From: Candidatus Omnitrophota bacterium
Lineage (GTDB): Bacteria; Omnitrophota; Gorgyraeia; Duberdicusellales; 4484-171
Direction: 5' to 3'
Assembly: GCA_028717025.1 (NCBI GenBank)
Contig: JAQUOR010000055.1
Coordinates: 1 to 9,752 of the forward strand
Length of the DNA: 9,752 bases
The notes under the pieces: generated by a model
Told to the model about the DNA's origin: nothing
Databases searched by the model: none
The model's input: only the letters and a program-made list of their open reading frames with translations
Made by a program: the position numbers and the translations under genes
In this document: positions 1 to 6,302 of the stretch, one piece after another
Position numbering within the stretch: position 1 is the first letter of the stretch
How the letters are laid out: the number at the start of each line of letters is the position of its first letter

Positions 1-1871
1 TAACTCTATGGCTATGGTTTACGTTAATCTTCGCAAATTTTTCTGAAAGTATGGCCGAAGGTCGGGGAAAGGCACAGGCGGAATCCTTGCGAAAAGCAAG
101 AAAGGATACCCTTGCTAAGAAACTTTCCGAGCCCAAATATAGTTTAAGTTATTCAAAAGTATCTGCTTCAACGCTTCGGAAAGGTGATATCGTTCTTGTC
201 GAAGCAACCGATATCATTCCTATGGATGGAGAGGTTATTGAGGGAGTCGCAAGCGTTGATGAGAGCGCAATTACAGGAGAGAGCGCGCCTGTTATAAGGG
301 AAAGCGGAGGAGATCGCAGCGCTGTTACCGGAGGAACGCGCGTGCTTTCTGACTGGCTTGTTGTTCGCATTAGTTCTAATCCAGGGGAGACATTTCTAGA
401 TCATATGATTGCAATGGTAGAAGGGGCTAAGCGGCAGAAGACTCCTAACGAGATTGCATTAAGTATTCTTCTTGCGGTTTTTACCCTGATTTTTTTATTA
501 GCTACCGTTACTCTTTTGCCATTTTCCATTTATAGCGTTGCTTCCGCAGGCCACGGCACACCCGTTACGGTTACTGTATTAGTTGCGCTTTTGGTATGCC
601 TTATCCCGACTACTATCGGAGGACTGCTTCCTGCGATTGGAATTGCTGGAATGGATAGGATGATTCAGGCAAATGTAATTGCTACTTCAGGCCGGGCAGT
701 AGAAGCATCCGGTGATGTGGATGTTTTGCTTTTGGATAAAACCGGCACTATTACTTTAGGCAACAGACAGGCTGTCGATTTTATTCCTACCAGTGGGATA
801 AGTATCGAATCTTTGGCAGATGCCTCGCAAATAAGCTCTTTAGCGGATGAGACTCCGGAGGGAAGAAGCATCGTGGTCTTAGCAAAAGAAAAATACGGGA
901 TCAGAGAGCGTCAAATTCATGAGCTAAACGCAAGATTTATTCCCTTTTCAGCGCAAACACGGATGAGCGGTGTAGATTTGGGGGATGGTAGGCAAATCAG
1001 AAAAGGCGCTGTCGATGCTATTGAGCGTTATGTAACGGAATTAGGAGGAGTATTTCCTGAAGATTTGAAAATTGCCATTACTAGTATTTCCAAAAGCGGC
1101 GGCACCCCACTAGTAGTATCAGAACATAAGAATATTTTAGGTGTCATTCATCTGAAAGATATTGTTAAAGGCGGTATCAAAGAGCGCTTTGCCGAATTGC
1201 GGCGCATGGGTATTAAAACCGTCATGATTACAGGAGATAATCCTTTGACCGCAGCCGCGATTGCCGCCGAGGCCGGTATGGATGATTTCTTGGCTCAAGC
1301 CACTCCTGAATCTAAGCTTAAATATATCCGTAAAATGCAAGAGGGTGGGAGACTAGTTGCAATGACTGGGGATGGAACTAATGATGCGCCGGCTCTTGCT
1401 CAGGCAGATGTTGCCGTTGCTATGAATACTGGAACTCAGGCGGCAAAAGAAGCGGGGAATATGGTTGATCTTGATTCGAATCCCACAAAGTTAATCGAAG
1501 TCGTTGAAATCGGCAAGCAACTGCTGATGACTCGCGGATCATTAACCACTTTTAGTATTGCTAATGATGTTTCAAAATATTTTGCCATTATACCAGCGGC
1601 TTTCGCTGGAACCTACCCTGCGCTCAACGCGCTAAATATTATGCGTTTGGCTACGCCCGAGAGCGCTGTCTTATCGGCTGTCATATTTAATGCGCTCATC
1701 ATTATATTCCTGATTCCTTTAGCGCTTCGAGGGGTTAAATATAAACCAATGCCCGCAAGCCGTCTTTTGCGTGACAATTTATTTATCTACGGGGTAGGAG
1801 GCATAATTGCCCCATTTATAGGAATTAAGTTGATTGATATGCTTTTGGTAACGTTAAAATTAGTTCACTAA
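1..1871 (+). CDS. kdpB: Potassium-transporting ATPase subunit B (KdpB), 5' end outside window
   Basis: KdpB is the catalytic P-type ATPase subunit of the high-affinity K+ importer KdpFABC in the inner membrane; it hydrolyses ATP to drive uptake through KdpA. The first complete codon is at position 3, and the residues before the Met at 51 (ending in FANFSES) already match the family, so 51 is not the start. Comparison with E. coli KdpB suggests about 60-70 N-terminal residues are missing. Visible motifs in order are TGES (codons at 273-284), the phosphorylation motif DKTGT (Asp codon 735-737), the nucleotide-domain stretch SLADETPEGRS, and the hinge MTGDGTNDAP (from 1362). The coupling-helix stretch FSIANDVSKYFAI keeps the Asp and Lys known from KdpB transmembrane helix 5. 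About six extra residues relative to E. coli lie in a loop before CLIPTTIGGL. No damage is seen. The stop overlaps the kdpC start by one base, indicating one operon with translational coupling. Confidence 0.97.
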   Translation, partial: TLWLWFTLIFANFSESMAEGRGKAQAESLRKARKDTLAKKLSEPKYSLSYSKVSASTLRKGDIVLVEATDIIPMDGEVIEGVASVDESAITGESAPVIRESGGDRSAVTGGTRVLSDWLVVRISSNPGETFLDHMIAMVEGAKRQKTPNEIALSILLAVFTLIFLLATVTLLPFSIYSVASAGHGTPVTVTVLVALLVCLIPTTIGGLLPAIGIAGMDRMIQANVIATSGRAVEASGDVDVLLLDKTGTITLGNRQAVDFIPTSGISIESLADASQISSLADETPEGRSIVVLAKEKYGIRERQIHELNARFIPFSAQTRMSGVDLGDGRQIRKGAVDAIERYVTELGGVFPEDLKIAITSISKSGGTPLVVSEHKNILGVIHLKDIVKGGIKERFAELRRMGIKTVMITGDNPLTAAAIAAEAGMDDFLAQATPESKLKYIRKMQEGGRLVAMTGDGTNDAPALAQADVAVAMNTGTQAAKEAGNMVDLDSNPTKLIEVVEIGKQLLMTRGSLTTFSIANDVSKYFAIIPAAFAGTYPALNALNIMRLATPESAVLSAVIFNALIIIFLIPLALRGVKYKPMPASRLLRDNLFIYGVGGIIAPFIGIKLIDMLLVTLKLVH

Positions 1872-2461
1872 TGGAATCTAAGATGTTAAAAGAACAGATA
1901 CGACCAGCAATTTTAGTATTTATTATTTTGTCTTTTATTACGGGAATTATTTACCCGTTGTTTATCACTGGCGTCGCCCAGATATTTTTTCATAATCAGG
2001 CCAATGGCAGCTTGATTTATAGAGGAGAGCCGATTGGGTCTTCGCTTATTGGACAGTCATTTGATAACCCTAAGTATTTTTGGGGCCGTCTTTCGGCAAC
2101 TTCGCCTGTTCCATGTAATGCGGCATCTTCATCCGGGTCAAATTTAGGGCCATTGAATCCCGCGTTATTAGATGCTGTAAAAGAACGAATCAAAGCACTA
2201 AAAGAGTCTGATCCGAACAACGATGCTTCCATTCCGGTAGATTTGGTTACTTCATCGGCAAGTGGATTGGACCCGCATATTAGTTTGGCTGCGGCTTTGT
2301 ATCAAATTCCGAGAATTGCTCAAGTGCGAAAAATATCACAAGATCCAATTAAAAAGATTGTGGCGCGGCATACCAGCGGCCGTTTTTTTGAGGTAATCGG
2401 AGAACCAGTGGTCAATGTATTGGAAGTGAATTTAGAGCTGGATGCTGCGGTGCAAAAATAA
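1871..2461 (+). CDS. kdpC: Potassium-transporting ATPase subunit C (KdpC)
   Basis: KdpC is the single-span accessory subunit of KdpFABC and stabilises the complex, with a role in ATP affinity. The 196-residue length is normal for the family. One N-terminal membrane helix spans about residues 13-40, followed by a soluble domain with the family motifs GSSLIGQSF (56-64), YFWGRLSAT (69-77), SGSNLGP (88-94) and SGLDPHIS (131-138). The ATG at 1871 overlaps the kdpB stop (TAATG) and has no good Shine-Dalgarno site of its own, so translation is probably coupled to kdpB. A second ATG three codons downstream is possible but less likely. kdpD follows after 14 bases. Confidence 0.97.
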   Translation: MESKMLKEQIRPAILVFIILSFITGIIYPLFITGVAQIFFHNQANGSLIYRGEPIGSSLIGQSFDNPKYFWGRLSATSPVPCNAASSSGSNLGPLNPALLDAVKERIKALKESDPNNDASIPVDLVTSSASGLDPHISLAAALYQIPRIAQVRKISQDPIKKIVARHTSGRFFEVIGEPVVNVLEVNLELDAAVQK

Positions 2462-2475
2462 AATTGAGGTGAGAT

Positions 2476-4656
2476 ATGGACAGACCTAATCCAGATGATT
2501 TGTTAGCAAACATCGAACGCGAAGAATCTCATAAGGGAAAACTTAAGATTTTTTTCGGGGCAGCAGCAGGTGTAGGTAAAACTTATTCAATGCTCGAAGC
2601 TGCAAGGATTGCTAAAAAAGAAGGCATTGATGTTGTCGTTGGATGGGCAGAGACGCATAAACGCGCTGAAACAGAAGCTCTCCTTGAGGGCCTGGAAATT
2701 CTTCCTGCAAAAATTATCCACTATAAGAATGTTGAATTGCGAGAATTCGATATTGACGCTGCGTTGCAGAGAAAACCCGCGCTTATTTTAGTGGATGAGT
2801 TAGCCCACACAAATGCTCAGGGTTCACGCCATCCGAAACGATGGCAGGATATAGAAGAACTCCTTGATAAAGGAATTAATGTCTATACAACCCTTAATGT
2901 TCAGCATTGTGAAAGCGCGAATGACATTGTTGCCCAGATTACAGGTATAACTGTTCATGAAACTGTACCTGATACCCTTGTAGAAAAGGCCGATGAAATA
3001 GAGCTTGTGGATATCCCGACTGAAAACCTCTTGAAGCGCCTCAAAGACGGGAAAGTTTATATCGGGGAAATGGCAGAACGAGCTGTGCAGCATTTCTTTC
3101 AGCCGGGTAATCTAATTGCCTTGCGGCAGTTGGCGCTTCGTTATACTGCTCACAATGTAGATGAAAAACTAATGTCATATAAGCAGGGCCAGGTTATGTC
3201 GAAGGTGTGGGGAGGACGAGATAGGTTTTTGGTATGTATATCTGCCAGCCCGAGCGCTGTCGGTCTGATTAGGGCAGGTAAACGCATAGCTTCGGATTTA
3301 GGCGTTCATTGGGTAGTTGCATATGTTGAAACTGGGGCACAACAGAGTGAAGCAGCCAGAACCCGAATTTCCGAAATGATGCGTCTTGCCGAAAAGTTGG
3401 GTGCACAAGTTGCTACATTGAGTGGGCAAAATATTGCGGAAACACTTGTATCTTATGCGCGTTCAAAAAATATTAATAAAATAATTGTTGGCAAGCCTGA
3501 AAAACTAAGATTTAGAGAATACGTTCTAGGTTCCTCTATTATAGATAAGCTGGCCAGAGCGGGCCGAGAAATGGATTTGTATTTATTAAGCGGAGAGACT
3601 CAAGGAGAACCTATCAAAGTTATTTCTGCGGCAATGGCTCCTTTTTCTTGGGAGAATTTCTCAAAGGCGATAGGCGTAATCGCTATTTGCACTTTAGTAG
3701 ATTGGATGGCGCTTCGTCATTTAGCCTCCGTCAATCTGATAATGATCTATTTTTTAGGAGTAACCTGGGTCGCCTTTAAATACGGACGCAGGATGTCCAT
3801 GATAGCGTCTTTTTTGAGCGTTTTATTTTTTGATTTCTTTTTTGTGGCCCCGTATTTTACATTTGCGGTAGCAGACGTTCAATATATTTTAACCTTTATT
3901 GTTATGCTCATTGTGGGCTTTGCCATATCTCATTTAACGGGCCAACTTCGGCGCCAAGCCGGCATAATGCGTGTTAGGGAAGATAGAATGCAGGTTCTCT
4001 ATGCTTTAAGCCGAGAGTTGTCAAAGAGTTCGTATCCGGATGAACTCTTCCAGATAGCGCTTAAACATATTAAGGAGTTTTTCAAATGTCGGGCAGCTAT
4101 TCTTACGCCAGATACTAAGAAGAAATTGAACCCTCGTTTTGGTGATATAGAAGAGTTTAATCTATCTCCGAACGAAATTGCCGTGGCGCAGTGGGCTTTT
4201 GAATTTAAAAAATCAGCCGGTAACGATACCGATACTTTACCAGGGGCAAAAGGCATTTATTTACCGTTTGTAGGAGCAGAGAAAACAGTCGGAGTGCTCG
4301 GCATTTTTCCGGCCCAGGATAAACAATTCGTGGATCCGGAACAGCGGCATATTTTAGAGGTGTTTGTGACTCAAACCGCATTGGCCGTTGAAGGAGCCCA
4401 AATTGCTGCAATAGCTTTTGAGGCGGCAGAAAAGATCGAAAGCGAGCGGCTTAAGAATTTGCTTCTTACTACTTATTCTTCAGGGCTTCCTGGGCCTTTA
4501 ACATCTATTTCCGAAACCGCTTCTGAGTTGTTAAAGCCGGAGAATATTAAGGACGATTCAAAACGTGCCGCATTGATTACAAAAATGAAGCAGGAGGTAG
4601 GGCGTTTGAATACACTTATTGCTGAAATACCGCAAATTATCGATTCCGAAGAATAG
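2476..4656 (+). CDS. kdpD: KdpD-type sensor lacking the histidine-kinase catalytic part
   Basis: KdpD normally senses K+ limitation and phosphorylates KdpE to switch on kdp. Here the sensor half is intact. It has a KdpD domain with Walker A GAAAGVGKT (28-36) and Walker B ALILVDE (102-108) followed by LAHTN, and a USP domain (about 250-375). Four membrane helices of the DUF4118 type follow (about 395-490), then a GAF-like region (about 500-645). The protein then enters a HisKA-like helix (from about 652), but the H-box reads YSSGLPGPL instead of SHDLRTPL. Ser669 occupies the place of the phospho-accepting His (E. coli His673). The protein ends at residue 726, whereas E. coli KdpD has 894, so the entire HATPase domain is absent. 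The start is fixed by GAGGTGA at 2466-2472. No kdpE follows. It may be a non-phosphorylating sensor or partner of the transporter, or a regulator acting with another kinase. Shortened KdpD proteins are known in other bacteria. Confidence 0.9.
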   Translation: MDRPNPDDLLANIEREESHKGKLKIFFGAAAGVGKTYSMLEAARIAKKEGIDVVVGWAETHKRAETEALLEGLEILPAKIIHYKNVELREFDIDAALQRKPALILVDELAHTNAQGSRHPKRWQDIEELLDKGINVYTTLNVQHCESANDIVAQITGITVHETVPDTLVEKADEIELVDIPTENLLKRLKDGKVYIGEMAERAVQHFFQPGNLIALRQLALRYTAHNVDEKLMSYKQGQVMSKVWGGRDRFLVCISASPSAVGLIRAGKRIASDLGVHWVVAYVETGAQQSEAARTRISEMMRLAEKLGAQVATLSGQNIAETLVSYARSKNINKIIVGKPEKLRFREYVLGSSIIDKLARAGREMDLYLLSGETQGEPIKVISAAMAPFSWENFSKAIGVIAICTLVDWMALRHLASVNLIMIYFLGVTWVAFKYGRRMSMIASFLSVLFFDFFFVAPYFTFAVADVQYILTFIVMLIVGFAISHLTGQLRRQAGIMRVREDRMQVLYALSRELSKSSYPDELFQIALKHIKEFFKCRAAILTPDTKKKLNPRFGDIEEFNLSPNEIAVAQWAFEFKKSAGNDTDTLPGAKGIYLPFVGAEKTVGVLGIFPAQDKQFVDPEQRHILEVFVTQTALAVEGAQIAAIAFEAAEKIESERLKNLLLTTYSSGLPGPLTSISETASELLKPENIKDDSKRAALITKMKQEVGRLNTLIAEIPQIIDSEE

Positions 4657-4801
4657 GTTGTATATTTTTTAGTGATATTGGGTTATAGATAAACTGTATT
4701 TGAATAGGGGGTACCTATGAACGTTTTTAAAAAAAGAGGGTAAATGGCTATCCTGCTGAGAGATAGGAAGAGTAGAGCGTAATCTCAAAGATTGAAATTA
4801 A
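4657..4801. other. Spacer between kdpD and the fic promoter
   Basis: No gene is supported here. No HATPase or response-regulator remnant is visible after the kdpD stop. The stretch holds an eight-codon ORF (4717-4743) and two weak hairpins, CTATC/GATAG around 4748-4766 and AATCT-CAA-AGATT near 4780-4792. Neither hairpin is followed by a T-run, so no convincing kdp terminator is visible. Confidence 0.6.
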
Positions 4802-4852
4802 GTTGACATCTACTTGACAGATGTCAACTTTTAACTTATAATATTGACATCT
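4802..4852. promoter_or_regulatory. Probable operator: inverted repeat plus a third half-site over the fic promoter
   Basis: GTTGACATCT (4802-4811) and AGATGTCAAC (4819-4828) form a perfect 10-bp inverted repeat with a 7-base spacer. It covers the -35 box of the fic promoter. The left half recurs as TTGACATCT at 4844-4852, at the predicted transcription start. The repeat-promoter overlap is seen directly; that a repressor binds here is inferred. The C-terminal winged helix of the adjacent Fic protein is the simplest candidate, which would make the gene self-regulating. Confidence 0.65.
4814..4842 (+). promoter_or_regulatory. Consensus sigma-70 promoter of the fic gene
   Basis: The -35 box TTGACA is at 4814-4819 and the -10 box TATAAT at 4837-4842, separated by exactly 17 bases. 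Both boxes match the housekeeping consensus perfectly. Transcription should start near 4849, giving a leader of about 30 bases before the ATG at 4879. Such a strong promoter would be expected to need repression, and an inverted repeat overlaps the -35 box. The fic gene is therefore probably transcribed independently of the kdp operon. Confidence 0.85.
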
Positions 4853-4878
4853 TGTAAATAGTCGATTTGGAGGTTTAA

Positions 4879-6015
4879 ATGGTAACTATAGGAAAATATG
4901 TTAAACAGAGGGCTGGTTACAAAGCTTTTATCCCTGAGAGATTTCCCCCGAAAGAATTATCTCTTAATGAGCCCAGAATAGTTAAACTTCTCGCCAATGC
5001 TAATCTGCAGCTTGGGAAGTTGGACGGCCTTACTAAGCTTTTACCGGATATAAATTTCTTTATTTTTATGTACATTAATAAAGAAGCCGCTTATTCAAGC
5101 CAGGTAGAAGGTACAAGGGCAAAGCTTACCGACGCATTGCAGGCTGAAGTAGAGAGGACGCCCGATTTGCCTAAAGACGTGGACGATATTTTACATTACA
5201 TAAGAGCGATGAACGAAGGATTAAGGAGGCTTGATAAATTACCGTTATCGTTGCGTTTAATAAAGGAAGTTCACGCAACGTTACTTACCAAGGCAAGAAG
5301 CTCAACTAATCCATGTCCCGGGGAATTTAGAAGGTCGCAGAATTGGATTATGGGAACAAGTCCGGCTGACGCCCGTTTTGTTCCGCCACCGCCGGAATTT
5401 GTCATGGAGGCGTTGAGCGATTTAGAGAAATTTTTTTATTCCCATGAAGATTTACCCGTTTTGATAAAAGTTGCTTTGATCCACAGCCAATTTGAGACAA
5501 TACATCCTTTTCTGGATGGTAACGGAAGAACGGGGCGATTGCTTATAACATTTTATCTTTGCCAACAAAAAGTATTGGAAAGGCCGGTATTGTATCTTTC
5601 GGAGCATTTCAAAAAGCATAGAGACGTTTATTTTTCTATGCTTGATGAGTACAGAAATGGAAATATTGTTTCATGGTTAGATTTTTTTCTGAAAGGGATC
5701 GTCAGAGTTGCCGAAGAGGCAATAGAAACTTCAAATAAGGTTATTGAGTTACGCGAAAAAGACCTGCAGAAAGTATCCGAATTAGGCAGGGCAAGCAAGA
5801 ATGCTATCGTGTTGCTGAAAAACCTGTATAAAATCCCAATAATAAATGTCAGGAAAGTTGAAGAGGTTGCTGGTTTATCACGAGAAGCGGCGAATCAACT
5901 GGTTGACAGGCTCGTTAGGATAGGGATCTTGATCCCTAAGGATAAAGGCAAGAAGTATGGCCGTCTATTTGTCTATAAGGATTACCTGAGTTTGTTTGAA
6001 GCAAAAGGATTGTGA
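4879..6015 (+). CDS. Fic-domain protein, class II, with C-terminal winged helix (probable AMP transferase)
   Basis: Fic proteins transfer AMP (sometimes another nucleotide moiety) from a nucleotide to a hydroxyl side chain of a target protein; the target here is unknown. The N-terminal Fic_N-type region holds the inhibitory motif SSQVEG (73-78, Glu77), which marks class II enzymes whose own helix blocks the ATP site. The flap region is NWIMGTSPADARFVPPPP. The active-site motif HPFLDGNGRTGR is complete at 209-220, with catalytic His209 and Arg220, so activity is expected. Residues about 308-378 form a winged helix-turn-helix (VRKVEEVAGLSREAANQLVDRL), as in Fic proteins of the SoFic type, with a similar overall length. 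The ATG has GGAGG at 4869-4873, five bases upstream. No antitoxin gene is adjacent, consistent with built-in inhibition. Possible roles include host-protein modification, a stress response or self-regulation; none is shown by the sequence. Confidence 0.93.
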   Translation: MVTIGKYVKQRAGYKAFIPERFPPKELSLNEPRIVKLLANANLQLGKLDGLTKLLPDINFFIFMYINKEAAYSSQVEGTRAKLTDALQAEVERTPDLPKDVDDILHYIRAMNEGLRRLDKLPLSLRLIKEVHATLLTKARSSTNPCPGEFRRSQNWIMGTSPADARFVPPPPEFVMEALSDLEKFFYSHEDLPVLIKVALIHSQFETIHPFLDGNGRTGRLLITFYLCQQKVLERPVLYLSEHFKKHRDVYFSMLDEYRNGNIVSWLDFFLKGIVRVAEEAIETSNKVIELREKDLQKVSELGRASKNAIVLLKNLYKIPIINVRKVEEVAGLSREAANQLVDRLVRIGILIPKDKGKKYGRLFVYKDYLSLFEAKGL

Positions 6016-6022
6016 TTGCTAT

Positions 6023-6070
6023 TCTCATTTTAGAAAAGTTTATTAATAATGAGAGATAACCTTTTGTTTT
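6023..6070 (+). terminator. Weak candidate terminator after fic
   Basis: TCTCATT (6023-6029) pairs with AATGAGA (6048-6054) across an 18-base AT-rich loop. A T-rich run (TTTTGTTTT) begins about eight bases after the stem. The large loop and the gap before the T-run make it a poor intrinsic terminator, but nothing else stands between fic and the repeat. Confidence 0.25.
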
Positions 6071-6086
6071 GAAGCTCATATTAAGT

Positions 6087-6116
6087 GTAGGTATAGGGGA
6101 CGTAGGTATAGGGGAC
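6087..6116. repeat. 15-bp perfect tandem duplication at the left edge of repeat copy 1
   Basis: GTAGGTATAGGGGAC occurs twice back to back (6087-6101 and 6102-6116). The second unit contains the left edge ATAGGGGAC of the 107-bp repeat, so the repeat edge itself has been duplicated here and not in copy 2. Confidence 0.9.
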
Positions 6117-6214
6117 GCGCAATAAAGTGACAGGCTAAGCGTTTCTATCTATTTGTAAGTATATGGGTTAGAATAGTGATTTTGAAAAAGGGTGTCCCTT
6201 TTTGGGACGTCCCT
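6108..6214 (+). repeat. 107-bp REP-like repeat, copy 1
   Basis: This copy shares 103 of 107 positions with 9356-9462 in the same orientation. The four differences are all transitions. The right end is strongly palindromic: AAAAAGGG (6185-6192) and CCCTTTTT (6196-6203) form an eight-pair stem around TGT, immediately followed by the self-complementary GGGACGTCCC (6204-6213). The left end AGGGGACG loosely mirrors the right end CGTCCCT, giving imperfect terminal inverted repeats. No coding sequence lies inside. It resembles a non-autonomous REP or MITE element of the kind moved in trans by IS200-like (Y1) transposases; none is present in the window. The hairpin could also act as a transcription terminator for fic. 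Confidence 0.85.
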
Positions 6215-6251
6215 AAAATCGGTTGGCAGATGGATACGTTATAGGGGGACT

Positions 6252-6302
6252 ATGGAGAAGATAACAGGGGCATTAGTGAGTTTGGAAGGTGAAGAGAAAT
6301 GA
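6252..6302 (+). CDS. Possible 16-residue leader ORF coupled to the ATPase gene
   Basis: An ATG at 6252, preceded by an AGGGGG stretch at 6243-6248, opens a 16-codon ORF encoding MEKITGALVSLEGEEK. Its stop TGA at 6300-6302 shares an ATGA overlap with the ATPase start at 6299. This could be a leader peptide setting translational coupling to the ATPase, or simply chance. The peptide has no recognisable function, and the Shine-Dalgarno distance of about four bases is short. Confidence 0.3.
   Translation: MEKITGALVSLEGEEK

Noticed and set aside
51..53. ATG at 51 as the start of kdpB.
   Set aside because: The in-frame residues at 3-50 match KdpB closely, so the gene begins upstream of the window.
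4717..4743. Eight-codon ORF after an AGGGGG stretch.
   Set aside because: Too short and not linked to any gene.
4744..4795. CTGAGA and GGAAGAGTAGAG stretches hinting at a TPP riboswitch or T-box leader.
   Set aside because: The other conserved parts of either RNA are absent, and the fic promoter starts downstream, so the stretch is not in the fic leader.
4640..4880. A frameshift hiding the missing KdpD kinase domain.
   Set aside because: Only 222 bases separate the kdpD stop from fic, and no HATPase motifs were seen there. The absence is real in this sequence.
6115..6142. Apparent compensatory changes between repeat copies (ACGC/GCGT versus ACGT/GTGT).
   Set aside because: The four-pair stem has a loop of about 20 bases, and the changes only turn pairs into wobbles. 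Plain transitions explain them equally well.
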